From assembly GCF_016616425.1 (NCBI RefSeq), contig NZ_CP067101.1, forward strand, positions 5,828,001-5,892,000: a stretch of 64,000 bases of DNA, in the 5' to 3' direction. This document shows positions 44,201 through 53,461 of the stretch, one piece after another; within the stretch, counting starts at the first letter, position 1; each line of letters opens with the position of its first letter. Both the position numbers and the translations under genes were made by a program. Source of the DNA: Bradyrhizobium diazoefficiens (GTDB lineage Bacteria > Pseudomonadota > Alphaproteobacteria > Rhizobiales > Xanthobacteraceae). The notes beneath the pieces were generated by a model that was given only the letters and a program-made list of their open reading frames with translations, did not search any database and was not told the origin of the DNA.

Positions 44201-45012
44201 ACGAGGCCTCCCCCGTTCCACTTGCGAAACGATAATGCGGATTTCTGCTTCTGGAAATTGAAATTTGCCCAGCGCGCGAAAGAGTTTGCCGATGGCTCCC
44301 GTTCGCATCGCGAATGGCGCCATCGCATGGCGGCCTCATGCACCGCGCGAATGACCGGCTTGCTCCTCCCCGAGAATCCGGTCGATCAGCATTTGGACTC
44401 GCCGAACCGCGAGCAGCCCAAGATACGCTTAAGACCCTGCCTGATTGGAGCTTGCGTTCCGAGAGTGAACGAATAGCGCCAATAGCCAGACACTGGTCTC
44501 GGCTCTGGAAATATTGGGTACCTCGATATGTCCCTTCATACTGTGTAGCTGGGTTTGGGCAGCTTGGCATCCGCGATCTCAGCATCGGCACGAAATCGTC
44601 GAGCACCGAACTTCGTACGATCCGTACGATACCTCGTCGTGTTCTTGGCAATTGATCAGCGCCAGGTCCTTTGCTCACGATGTGGTGGGACCTTGCAGCT
44701 GCGGCGATTGCTGTTCGCTCGAAGCGCGCTTTGATTGCGCAATCATTGCGTGCTGAAAGGGACTTACCAGCAGACAGCGATTTCTGATTGGATGCTCGGT
44801 TGCACCAACGCCTTCGCAGCTTGATTCAAGCGGCCGGATTCAGCCATTTCATAATTGCGATACAGCTTTTGGATAACTTTGCGGGATGCGCGGGAATTGC
44901 AATTCTATCTGCTGCTTTGGTCATCATGCTGGCAGGGCAGGGCATTACAAAATGGCTTCCTGCCCCGCCCGACCTCATCCATGCCACCGGTGAACGCGCC
45001 CCAAGAAGCAAA
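44201..45012. other. About 800 bases, mostly without a gene; possible membrane-protein fragment
   Basis: From about 44815 to 45010 the plus strand reads AAGFSHFIIAIQLLDNFAGC and AGIAILSAALVIMLAGQG, then TKWLPAPPDLIHATGERAPR, in frame with the nuclease gene that follows. It looks like a piece of a multi-helix membrane protein fused by chance to the frame. I do not recognise the family. The rest holds nothing I can support. Confidence 0.4.
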
Positions 45013-45979
45013 ATGATTGATGCACTTCGGTATTGGGAAAGCCTAGTGATACAGCTCAGACTGCTCCTGCCTGTCTCTATCGTTGCCTGCCTAGCCAGCA
45101 TGTCCCCAGCGCTTGCTTGGGGGCAGTCAGGTCATTCTGTCATTGCGGAGCTGGCCCAGCGCCATCTCGGTCCGGCCGCGCACGCCAAGCTCAAGGAGCT
45201 GATAGGGGACACGTCCCTGGCTTCGATTTCGAACTGGGCCGATGACTACAAATTCACGCCAGAAGGAAAGAACACGTACCGCTGGCATTTCGTCGATGTC
45301 GACGTCGAGCGAGCGACATATGACGCGAACCTCGATTGCAAGGACCTGAATGACCAAGGCACCTGTATCGTCGAGGGCTTGCCAGCGGCCATTGCGGTCT
45401 TGAAAGACAACTCGCGCTCTAAGGACGACAGACTACGCGCGCTGAAAATCGTGATTCATCTTGCAGGCGACCTGGAACAGCCGTTGCACGCGAGCGAACG
45501 CAATGGCGATCAAGGCGGCAACAAGCTGCATGTCGTCCTGCACGCAAGACGCTCCGACGGCACTGCGTATACGAAAGCCTCGACGTTTCCACAGCATGTG
45601 GGACGACTCTCTGGTCGACCTGCAGGCATATTCGTGGGGAAGTTACGCCGATGCGCTCGATGCGGACCCGTTGCCGACGGTGAAAGCGGCACCATATGAC
45701 GAAGCACGGATCGCGGCCTGGGCCAATGACACGCACGCTCTCGGAATCAGGGCTTATCAGCTTCTGCCGGCAGGAACGCCCGACCATAACGACACGAGCC
45801 ATGCCGTGGACATCAGCAACGACTATGCCGTGGCGATCAAAGCGGACCTCGATCGCGAGCTGGCAAAAGAGCCGCACGCCTCAAGGCCATTCTGGACGAT
45901 GCCCTGGGCGGCCCATAGGTCGCCGGTAGCGAACGAGCACCGCAGGCGAGACGACGCGTCCCACATCTATTCGTCGTGA
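45013..45979 (+). pseudogene. S1/P1-type zinc nuclease with a single-base frameshift
   Basis: Signal peptide (LLLPVSIVACLASMSPALA) then WGQSGHSVIAELAQRHL, where the N-terminal Trp and His bind zinc. Further ligands are visible: D in SNWADDYK, H in YRWHFVDVD, H and D in VIHLAGDLEQPLH. At 45586-45591 the run TTTCC has one C too many: with TTTC the frame continues TFHSMWDDSLVD, containing the last His and Asp ligands, and runs QAYSWGSYADALDADPL to the stop at 45979. So one inserted base separates all ligands into two frames. Apart from that the gene is complete (about 322 aa). It may be a recent mutation or a sequencing error. Confidence 0.85.
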
Positions 45980-46181
45980 TTTCGGCCGCCCTCGATGGCC
46001 TGATGCCTGCTGTGGTTCTCTTCCCATGGGGCCTGAACGGCGAGCCATAAAGCTCGTCAACGCCCCATAGAGCAGAAGCCCCGACCAAGGCGGCGCCGAT
46101 CCGAGCATCTTCGGTCCATCCGACAGCGGCCGCGCACCCGGCCATACCGGCCCGCGTGCGCTTCGGCTCAGCAGATAATCG
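45980..46181. other. Short intergenic region between convergent genes
   Basis: 200 bases; no clear terminator found. Confidence 0.35.
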
Positions 46182-47771
46182 TCACTCGGCGATCGCATAT
46201 GAAGATCGTCGGGGATCAGCGCCACCCATCAGGAGAGCTCCCTGCTTTCGGATCGCATTCACTCCGCCCATGAGACGGGACCAGCTGTCTACTCTCGTCA
46301 CTGCCCAGCCGGCTTGCGCCAGGGCGGCGTCCCAGCTCGATGGACATCTGCTCTCGAGCATCACTTCTCGTCCGGTGTCGTGGCGTAGACGAGGCCACTC
46401 TATAGCCGATTGAATGTCCACTTCCTGCTCGAAGTGACGTCTCATGACCTGGAACAGTGACTGCGGCTGGCCGTGGTCCCCCGGCGTAGCTATCGCAAGC
46501 TCCACGCCTGCCTCGCCCATCACCAGCGCCGGGCAGAGCGTGTGGAAGGGACGAAATCCGCCACGCAGACCGCGGACCGGATCATCATCGAGGCGCTCGA
46601 GCATGGCCCGGTTGTGCAGTACGAGCCCGTGACTTGGACACACGACACCCGAGCCGAAAGATTCGAATAGCGATTGAACCCAGGAGACGGCATGCCCGGC
46701 CGCGTCGACGACGACCAATGTCGACGTATCACCACCACCCGCCGCGCTCATGGAGGGCCCGGAATCGAGCGATAATGTCCTTAGCCGACTGGACGAGAGG
46801 AGGTCCGGCGGGAGGGTGACTCTGCGTGGATCGGCACAGTAACTATCGCGCATCGCAAATGCGACGGACTTCCGTGACAAATAAGCCACCGGATCGATCA
46901 GGGGATCGGAATTGTCGGATGGCGCCGCAGCCGGTTGAGCTTCGGTCAGAGCCAGCATGGCGACCAGTGCAAGACCTTGCGAGTTGGGTGGCGCCACGTG
47001 GACGCGTCTGTCTCGCCAGCTCGTCGATAATGGCCGCTCGAACGAGGTTCGGTGGGCAGCGAGATCCTCGAGATCGATCAAAACCCCTTGGTCTCGCGCC
47101 TCTGCAAGCCATTCCCGGGCAATTCCGCCGGAATAGAACGATCTCCAGCCCTTTTCCGCCAGGGTGCGCATGGTCTCGGCAGCTGCGGGCTGTTTCAAGC
47201 GCTCTCCGAGACGACGTCCGCCGGCCGGACCGAAACAAGAGGCCAGAGCGGGGTATTCGCGGGTGAGCGCCGTGTACTCGTCTCCATTGAAAAACGCCAC
47301 TGCGGAGGCGTCAAGCGCAACTCCCCGCTCGGCCAGGTCAATCGCCGGCTCCAACACTTCGGCGAGAGAGCGAGTGCCGAAACGATCGAGCGCCTCGCCC
47401 CAGGCGGCGACCACGCCAGGGACCGTCACCGGGAGAGGCCCACGTTGTGGCATTGCTGTCAGACCGCGGTTCCGCAGCGCGCTGACCGACATAGCTCTTG
47501 GCGTCGCGCCGGAGCCGTTGATCGCAGTGACATCTCCGTCCGGCCCGCCGTAAAGAGCGATAGCATCTCCCCCGAGACCGTTCATGAACGGAATAGCGAC
47601 GGCCAAGGTCGCGGCGGCGGCAATCGCGGCGTCCATCGCATTCCCGCCGCTGCGAAGGATGGCTGCTCCGGCTTCAGACGCTTTGGGATGACCAGCCACG
47701 ACCATACCGCGGTCGCCCATGACGATGGGGCGATGCGATCTGATCGTATCGCTTTGGATGGTTGTGTTCAT
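46182..47771 (-). CDS. Gamma-glutamyltransferase family hydrolase (Ntn)
   Basis: 529 aa. Family motifs are VAGHPKASEAGAAILRSGGN and AMDAAIAAA near the N-terminus. The autocatalytic cleavage site and nucleophile are Thr in GGGDTSTLVVVDAAGHAVSW. There is no signal peptide, and the lid and glycine motifs near GGMTP are altered, so it belongs to the GGT-like group rather than classical periplasmic Ggt. GGT-like proteins hydrolyse gamma-glutamyl bonds or related amides. Last gene of a six-gene operon with an ABC importer, 6 bases after the ATPase, suggesting it opens an imported gamma-amide compound. GGAG lies 9 bases before the ATG. Confidence 0.85.
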   Translation of the reverse strand: MNTTIQSDTIRSHRPIVMGDRGMVVAGHPKASEAGAAILRSGGNAMDAAIAAAATLAVAIPFMNGLGGDAIALYGGPDGDVTAINGSGATPRAMSVSALRNRGLTAMPQRGPLPVTVPGVVAAWGEALDRFGTRSLAEVLEPAIDLAERGVALDASAVAFFNGDEYTALTREYPALASCFGPAGGRRLGERLKQPAAAETMRTLAEKGWRSFYSGGIAREWLAEARDQGVLIDLEDLAAHRTSFERPLSTSWRDRRVHVAPPNSQGLALVAMLALTEAQPAAAPSDNSDPLIDPVAYLSRKSVAFAMRDSYCADPRRVTLPPDLLSSSRLRTLSLDSGPSMSAAGGGDTSTLVVVDAAGHAVSWVQSLFESFGSGVVCPSHGLVLHNRAMLERLDDDPVRGLRGGFRPFHTLCPALVMGEAGVELAIATPGDHGQPQSLFQVMRRHFEQEVDIQSAIEWPRLRHDTGREVMLESRCPSSWDAALAQAGWAVTRVDSWSRLMGGVNAIRKQGALLMGGADPRRSSYAIAE

Positions 47772-47777
47772 GATCGA

Positions 47778-48542
47778 TTACTCCACAAATCCGGATGCGT
47801 TCATCAACATGCGTATGCGCTCACAGGCCTCATGGAACTCTGGGTGACGCTGAGAAGAGAAATGGCGTGGCCGAGGCAGGTCGATTTTTATGATTTCCTG
47901 GATCCGTCCTGGGCGCGGCGTCATTACGACGACCCGATCCGCCAGCATGACGGACTCCGTGATGCTGTGCGTGATCAAAAGGACCGTCTTTCCAGTCTCC
48001 ATCCATACCCGCTGGAGTTCGAGGTTCATTTGCTCCCGCGTCAGTGCGTCGAGAGCCCCAAATGGCTCGTCCATGAGGAGCAGCGATGGATTGGTCACGA
48101 GCGCTCGGCAAAGGGCCACCCTCTGTTGCATGCCACCGGACAGCTCGTAGGGTCTGCTGTGTTCGAATCCCCGGAGGCCGACCAGCGCCAGCAGCTCCGC
48201 GACTCGCTTCGGCTCCTTGCCGGAACGTTGAATGTCCAGGGGTAGCTGGACGTTCTGTTGTACCGTGCGCCACGGGAGAAGTACCGGGGTTTGAAATACG
48301 ATACCGATGCCTGGGCTGGGCTCGGTGACGACTTTGCCGCCGATCGTGACTTGTCCGTGGCTGGGCGCCATCAGGCCGCCGACAAGACGCAGCAATGTCG
48401 ACTTTCCACAACCCGAGGCGCCGACGATGGCGACGAACTCGCCGGCGCTCACTTCAAGGTCGATGTCCCGCAACGCCTCAACGCGGCCCTTTCCGGAGCC
48501 AAACACTTTCGAGACAGCGCGTGCTTTGATCGGCTGAGCCAT
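47778..48542 (-). CDS. ABC importer ATP-binding protein (SsuB/TauB type)
   Basis: 254 aa. Walker A is GASGCGKST, the signature LSGGMQQR, Walker B LLLMDEPFGALD and the H-loop LLITHSITESV, all of the nitrate/sulfonate/taurine (SsuB/TauB) group. It lies between the binding protein and the GGT-like gene with gaps of 7 and 6 bases. Such systems import sulfonates, pyrimidine precursors, aromatic or amino compounds, so the ligand is open. Confidence 0.9.
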   Translation of the reverse strand: MAQPIKARAVSKVFGSGKGRVEALRDIDLEVSAGEFVAIVGASGCGKSTLLRLVGGLMAPSHGQVTIGGKVVTEPSPGIGIVFQTPVLLPWRTVQQNVQLPLDIQRSGKEPKRVAELLALVGLRGFEHSRPYELSGGMQQRVALCRALVTNPSLLLMDEPFGALDALTREQMNLELQRVWMETGKTVLLITHSITESVMLADRVVVMTPRPGRIQEIIKIDLPRPRHFSSQRHPEFHEACERIRMLMNASGFVE

Positions 48543-48549
48543 AGTGCGC

Positions 48550-49542
48550 TCAGGCCTCTAGCAGTTCGTTCGTATAGAGTTTGCTCAGCTCAACGGGTTT
48601 GGGAAGGCCTCCATATTTCAACAGCAAGTCCTGCGTTTCACGCCAATCCTGCTCGGCCATGAAGCCAGCTGGCTTTCCTTTGGTATTGCGTGTTTCGAGA
48701 GTGGGAAATGTCAAGTCGAGTTGTCGGCGTAGAACACTTCTGTTGCGCGCCTGTTGCGGCACTCGTTTGATCAGAAGGTCGATGGCCTTGTCGGGGTCCT
48801 CTCTGGACGCCCTGAAGGCCTCCAGCGAGGCGTGAACGAACGCCTTGGCGGCATCACGATTCTGCTGAACCCAATTCGCGTTCGCGACGATTCCATTGTT
48901 CATCATTTCGACGCCGAAATCGCTGAACAGGAAATAGTGGAGCTTGGCTCCCTGCTCTTCAAGTTGTGCGATCTGCACGTTCACGTTTGCCGGGATCGCG
49001 TCGGCCCGCCCCTGCAGAAAGACCGCATTCTTTGCGCCCGTTGCGGGATTGAGCACGTTGATCTTGCCTGCATCGACGTTGGATTGCTGCAACAGCGCGG
49101 GAAGCATCTGTCCAGTGCTCTCGGAGGGTGCGTAGGCAACGACCTTGCCTTCCAGCTCCTTGGGCGCGCGGATGGGCGCCTCGGCATGACTGATAACGCA
49201 CATGGCGTTCGAAATCACCCGCCCGATCGCAACCAGCGGGATGCCCTGTTCGATGGCCCTGATCGTGCTGGTAAAGTCCAGGAAGCCAATCGGATCGTTG
49301 CCCTGCCCCACGATCTTGGCGACCGTCGCCGAACCCTGCCCCTCCCCAATGCTGACATCCACTCCAGCCTTCTCGTACATCTTCTCCCCCAGCGCCAAGT
49401 AGAATGGCGCATGCGAGCCGTAGATTGCCCAATCCAGCCTGAAACTGATCGGCGTGGATGCCTTCGCCCGCCTGACGAACGGGCCGTACAGCGTCAATGC
49501 ACTCGCTCCAAATACAACAGTCCGCCTCGAGATCTTCTTCAT
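48550..49542 (-). CDS. ABC importer periplasmic binding protein (SsuA/THI5-like)
   Basis: 330 aa from ATG 49542 (MKKISRRTVVFGASALTLYG), with GGAGCG upstream. The frame is open much further up to 50463, but that part is antisense-frame noise inside the permease gene. Twin-arginine signal (ISRRTVVFG) then FRLDWAIYGSHAPFYLALGE, the NMT1/THI5-like fold, with EGQGSATVAKIVGQGND shaping the binding cleft. It delivers the ligand to the permease encoded 35 bases upstream. Confidence 0.87.
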   Translation of the reverse strand: MKKISRRTVVFGASALTLYGPFVRRAKASTPISFRLDWAIYGSHAPFYLALGEKMYEKAGVDVSIGEGQGSATVAKIVGQGNDPIGFLDFTSTIRAIEQGIPLVAIGRVISNAMCVISHAEAPIRAPKELEGKVVAYAPSESTGQMLPALLQQSNVDAGKINVLNPATGAKNAVFLQGRADAIPANVNVQIAQLEEQGAKLHYFLFSDFGVEMMNNGIVANANWVQQNRDAAKAFVHASLEAFRASREDPDKAIDLLIKRVPQQARNRSVLRRQLDLTFPTLETRNTKGKPAGFMAEQDWRETQDLLLKYGGLPKPVELSKLYTNELLEA

Positions 49543-49577
49543 AGCTTCCGCTCCTAAAGTCGACTGGGTTTTGAAGG

Positions 49578-50354
49578 TCACGCTGCCATGTTCTGCAGAC
49601 GTATCGTGCTGTGCCAGGGTATGACCAACCGCTCGACGAACTCGACTGCGTAGTAGAGCACGACCCCGATGATCAGCAGCACGACCAGAACGGCGAACAA
49701 CAACGTCGTGTCCAGATTGGCATTGGCCTGCAGCAACAGATATCCAAGCCCTGCGTTGGCTCCGACCCATTCGGCAATGACTGCGCCGACCACGGAAAAT
49801 GCGATCGAAACCTTCGTGCCGGCGAAGATATTCGGCAGGGCCAAGGGAAGGCGAAAGTGAAAGAACGTCTGGAGAGTATTGGCGCGAACAGCGCTCGCGA
49901 GTTCGATCATCTCGCGCTCGATGCTCCGCAGGCCAACGATGGTCGAGATGAGAATTGGGAAGAAGGCGACCAGGAACGTAATCACGAACTTCGGGCCAAG
50001 CCCCAAGCCGAACCAGACCACAATGAGCGGCGCCAAGGCGACTTTCGGAAACGTTTGGCTCAGGATGAGCCACGGCATTACGGCACGCTCGAGGATGCGC
50101 GATGCAACCAGGACGATCGCGAGCGGCACACCGATGACGATCGATAGCAGAAATCCGCCCAGGGTGATGTAAATGGTGATCAAGCTGTGATGGAGCAGAA
50201 ACCAGAAGTCTTCTTCCATGCGCTGGATCACGGCGCCGGGCAGAGGCAGGAGATAAGGTGGGACGCGGAACAGCTTCACCGCGGCATACCAGATTCCAAG
50301 TAACGCAACGAGCGTGATGGCGGGATAGATGAACGATATGATCCGATTGAGCAT
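49578..50354 (-). CDS. ABC importer permease (SsuC/TauC type)
   Basis: 258 aa from ATG 50354 (MLNRIISFIYPAITLVALLG); the start overlaps the racemase-family stop by one base (TGATG). Six hydrophobic segments and the EAA loop (IELASAVRANTLQTFFHFRL, then ALPNIFAGTKVSIAFSVVGA) are typical of BPD_transp_1 permeases of the SsuC type. Confidence 0.88.
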   Translation of the reverse strand: MLNRIISFIYPAITLVALLGIWYAAVKLFRVPPYLLPLPGAVIQRMEEDFWFLLHHSLITIYITLGGFLLSIVIGVPLAIVLVASRILERAVMPWLILSQTFPKVALAPLIVVWFGLGLGPKFVITFLVAFFPILISTIVGLRSIEREMIELASAVRANTLQTFFHFRLPLALPNIFAGTKVSIAFSVVGAVIAEWVGANAGLGYLLLQANANLDTTLLFAVLVVLLIIGVVLYYAVEFVERLVIPWHSTIRLQNMAA

Positions 50355-51115
50355 CACAGCAGTCCCGCAAAAGACGTCCGCGCGCACGCGGAATGGACAA
50401 GTGACACCAGGTGCGTGAAATCGAATATGGGCAGGCCAATTTGTGTCTGGATTGCTGCTGCATAGGGCGGCAGCAAAGAGCACTCCAGCAGAAGAGCTCC
50501 TGTATCCGGCGCCTCCTCGACCAGTCGCTTGGCGACGGTAACCACTTCGTTGTTGATACGAGCGAGATCCAGGGCCGTCTTGTCGTCCCATGCGGTCGCC
50601 GCGAATTCCGGACAGCCGTCCATTCCCGCGATGTGAATTCTCGCTGGGTCGATACCTGCCGCTAGAAGATGACGTGCGGACAGGCTGGTTGCATCGGCTG
50701 TGATGACACCCACGCGACGACCTCCTCTCAGAGTCGCTGCAATGAAGGGGATCAACATGAGCGACGACGCGAATACGGGAACACTGACTGCTTCCAGCAA
50801 ATGATGCTGAAACAAAATCGAGAAGCCGCACGAGGTGGTAATGGCGTGGCAGCCCTGATCTTCGAGGTAGCGAGCACCGTCGACCCAGGGCTGTATCGCG
50901 TCTCGGAACTCGCTGCTTTCCGGATCAAGCTCGGCGAGATCGCGTACCGTTCGGGTCCCAGAACATCCCTTGACGACGTGATGCATCACTGGGAACGGAA
51001 ATGATGACGCATTCCCGATCGCACCGGGCGGTCGCGGGAAGCGGCCCTCGATCATCAGGATCCCGATCCGATGACCGTAGACATTATGCCCTCCTCTCAG
51101 CAAACCGCTTTCCAT
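50354..51115 (-). CDS. Aspartate/glutamate racemase superfamily protein
   Basis: 253 aa from ATG 51115 (MESGLLRGGHNVYGHRIGIL). Two catalytic-type cysteines are visible, one in AITTSCGFSILFQ and the other in ALLLECSLLPPYA, the pair that defines the superfamily (Asp/Glu racemase, hydantoin racemase, maleate isomerase, arylmalonate decarboxylase). The sequence between is closer to uncharacterised Asp/Glu racemase-like proteins than to MurI. In this operon it would interconvert or isomerise the imported amino compound. The start has GGGGG about 6 bases upstream. Confidence 0.8.
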   Translation of the reverse strand: MESGLLRGGHNVYGHRIGILMIEGRFPRPPGAIGNASSFPFPVMHHVVKGCSGTRTVRDLAELDPESSEFRDAIQPWVDGARYLEDQGCHAITTSCGFSILFQHHLLEAVSVPVFASSLMLIPFIAATLRGGRRVGVITADATSLSARHLLAAGIDPARIHIAGMDGCPEFAATAWDDKTALDLARINNEVVTVAKRLVEEAPDTGALLLECSLLPPYAAAIQTQIGLPIFDFTHLVSLVHSACARTSFAGLL

Positions 51116-51125
51116 CGCGGCCCCC

Positions 51126-52298
51126 TCAGCTCCTGCACAGCAGTTCGCGCGGACACTCGGCAAAGACATCGGCCCCGCGCTCCGTCACCGCGAACGTCTC
51201 CGAGATCACCACGCCGAAGTCCTCGGTCCAGATCGCCGGAATGCAATGGAAGGTCATGTTCGGCTCCAGCTCGGTCCGATCTCCGGCGCGGATACTGGCC
51301 GTGAGTTCACCCCAGGTCGGTGGGTATCCAATGCCCACCGGATAGCCAATCCGGCTTTCCTTCTCGACGCCGTGTCGTGAGATCACTGCCTTCCAGACGG
51401 CAGCCAGCTCTTCACACAAAACGCCCGGTCGCACCTTTTCCAGCACGGCATTCAAGCCCTCGGCGATCACCTTGGCCGTGAACGCCATGCGCTCCGTTGG
51501 TTTGCCGAGATAGATGCACCGGGAAAGAGGCGAGTGATAGCGATGCCTGACGCCGCCGAGTTCAATGTAGAAAAGATCGTTCTCTACAAGCGGCGCATCG
51601 GTCCATGACAAGTGCGGCGCAGAACAATATTCACCCACCATGGCATTGGGCGGCTTGCAGGGGAACGTCCCGCCGAACTCCGGCAGTCCCGCCGTCGTGA
51701 CCCGGTAGACTTCGGCCATGACATCGCACTGGCGTACTCCGGGTCGCGCAGCATCGAACGCGGCTTGCTGGGCGGCGGCAGCGATACGGCCTGCCTGGCG
51801 CATGTACTCGATCTCGCGTTCGGACTTCACCATCCGGCAACGATTGACCAGCAGGAAAGCATCGACGAATTCGCCATTCGGAAGATTCTTCCTGAGAATC
51901 GCGTCCCATTTGGCTGTGTAATAGTAATCGTCGGTCTCGACACCGATCCTGCCGCGATCCCATCTACGACGCTGAAGCTCCTCGCTGACGAACTGCATCG
52001 GGTGCAGCTCGGATGAGCCGACGAACTTGTCCGGATACGGCACCACGTTCTTCGGAGCGAGAAACGCGGTAAACTTCGCTCCGACGGCATCCATGCCGCG
52101 ACCGATCCAGATCGGCTCTTCCTGGTGGTGGCTGATCACCACCATCTGAGGCGTGTAGAAGGACCACCCGTCGTAACCGGTGAGCCAGAATTGATTTGCC
52201 GGCGAAGCAACCAGCAGAAGATCGATGCCGCGCTGCGTCATTGCCTTCTTCACGCGTGCAACACGCGACAAATATTCCGATCTCTCGAACAGCAGCAT
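51126..52298 (-). CDS. M24 family metallohydrolase (creatinase/Xaa-Pro peptidase fold, DoeA-like)
   Basis: 390 aa with the creatinase N-terminal domain (GIDLLLVASPANQFWLTGYD) and a pita-bread C-terminal domain. Where aminopeptidases carry two Asp, His and two Glu ligands, this protein reads NDLFYIELGGVRHRYHSPLS and MTFHCIPAIW, so several metal ligands are replaced, as in creatinase and in ectoine hydrolase DoeA. It therefore probably hydrolyses a C-N bond in a small molecule, not a peptide, without a dinuclear metal site. First gene of the operon, with a GGAAGGAC ribosome site, facing the LysR regulator. Confidence 0.82.
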   Translation of the reverse strand: MLLFERSEYLSRVARVKKAMTQRGIDLLLVASPANQFWLTGYDGWSFYTPQMVVISHHQEEPIWIGRGMDAVGAKFTAFLAPKNVVPYPDKFVGSSELHPMQFVSEELQRRRWDRGRIGVETDDYYYTAKWDAILRKNLPNGEFVDAFLLVNRCRMVKSEREIEYMRQAGRIAAAAQQAAFDAARPGVRQCDVMAEVYRVTTAGLPEFGGTFPCKPPNAMVGEYCSAPHLSWTDAPLVENDLFYIELGGVRHRYHSPLSRCIYLGKPTERMAFTAKVIAEGLNAVLEKVRPGVLCEELAAVWKAVISRHGVEKESRIGYPVGIGYPPTWGELTASIRAGDRTELEPNMTFHCIPAIWTEDFGVVISETFAVTERGADVFAECPRELLCRS

Positions 52299-52382
52299 CT
52301 TGGGTCCTTCCGGCTCTTTGAAGTTCGCCTCGACTGTTGCGCGCCCTGAACATTCCGTCTAATGAATAGTTCTGCGGACTAG

Positions 52383-52398
52383 ATAACCGGTCGGTTAT
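52383..52398. promoter_or_regulatory. Inverted repeat over the lysR start, candidate operator
   Basis: ATAACCG-GT-CGGTTAT has perfect 7-base arms and covers the first bases of the lysR gene. It lies in the 98-base divergent gap between the M24 operon and lysR. LysR regulators normally bind such dyads between divergent genes; overlap with the start codon would suit autorepression. Confidence 0.5.
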
Positions 52399-53332
52399 GA
52401 GGCGGCTCAATCTAAGACTGCTCGAAGTATTCAGGGTCGTGTACGAGACGGGCAATGTAACGGTTGCCGCCGACAAGCTTGCAGTGACCCAGCCCGCAGT
52501 CAGCAAAGCACTGATCGAGCTCGAGCAGGATGTCGGCCTGGTATTGTTCGGACGGGAGCGGCGGCGGTTGATTCCGACGGAAGATGCAGCCCGCCTCTAC
52601 GAGGAAACTGCCCGCCTTTTTACGCACGTGGAGGTCTTCGAAGATCGGATCGATGACTTCCGCTCTGGATCCGCAGGACAGTTGGCGATCGCAGCTATTC
52701 CGACGTTGGCAGGTTCTATTGTCGTTCAAGCGGCGGTGGCGTTGCAGAACAAAGCGCCGCTCGTGAAAGTGCGGATCGTCACTGTATCTCGTGCCGAGGT
52801 CATCAAGGCGACGACGCATCATCAAGTGGATCTCGGACTGCTGCACGCGCCCGTGGCAGATCGCGACGTGGACGTCGAGATGATCGGCGAGAGCGAGATC
52901 GTCGCAGCAGTTCATCGCGGTCATGCTTTCGAGAGCTATGATTATGTCACGCCGCGCGACCTGGATGGCCATCCGCTGATAGGTACATATGTCGGCTCCC
53001 CAGCCAGCTATCTCGTTCGCGAATGCTTCGAAGCCGCCGGCATCAAGATGCAGGTGGCGATGGAGGCGAATAGCTCTGCTGTGGCGTTCGCAGCTGCTGC
53101 TTCTGGACGCTGCATAGCCTTGATCGATCCCTGGCCCAGCTGGGTCCTTCGTGATGATCGATGTGTGCTCGTCAAATTTCGACCTGTCGTACCTCAACGT
53201 ATTGCATTGCTGACCTCGACTTTTCGGCCGCCGTCACGGCTTGCCCAGTTGTTTGCAGAGGAGTTGAGACACGAAATCATCAAGGCTGCAGCCTCAACGC
53301 CCTACGTGAGAGGGATGATCAAGAGTACCTAG
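52397..53332 (+). CDS. LysR-family transcriptional regulator
   Basis: 311 aa. The N-terminal winged helix-turn-helix is standard (RLLEVFRVVYETGNVTVAAD, LAVTQPAVSKALIELEQDVG), followed by the effector-binding domain (GQLAIAAIPTLAGSIV). It is divergent from the six-gene M24-racemase-ABC-GGT operon, the usual position for its regulator, and probably senses the transported compound or its first product. Confidence 0.9.
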   Translation: MRRLNLRLLEVFRVVYETGNVTVAADKLAVTQPAVSKALIELEQDVGLVLFGRERRRLIPTEDAARLYEETARLFTHVEVFEDRIDDFRSGSAGQLAIAAIPTLAGSIVVQAAVALQNKAPLVKVRIVTVSRAEVIKATTHHQVDLGLLHAPVADRDVDVEMIGESEIVAAVHRGHAFESYDYVTPRDLDGHPLIGTYVGSPASYLVRECFEAAGIKMQVAMEANSSAVAFAAAASGRCIALIDPWPSWVLRDDRCVLVKFRPVVPQRIALLTSTFRPPSRLAQLFAEELRHEIIKAAASTPYVRGMIKST

Positions 53333-53461
53333 CCGTGGTTCCGCCAAGGACCGCCGGTTATCTCTTTGAGCACCGAAATCGATCGTAGTGGAATTCAGCC
53401 GTGAAGCGGCCGAGACGAATGCGCGGTCCTGCACGAGGATGCGTGACAAACCTTGGAACAG

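Noticed and set aside
49543..50463. N-terminal extension of the ABC binding-protein frame
   Set aside because: It lies in the wrong frame of the permease gene and has noise composition; the twin-arginine signal peptide starts at 49542.
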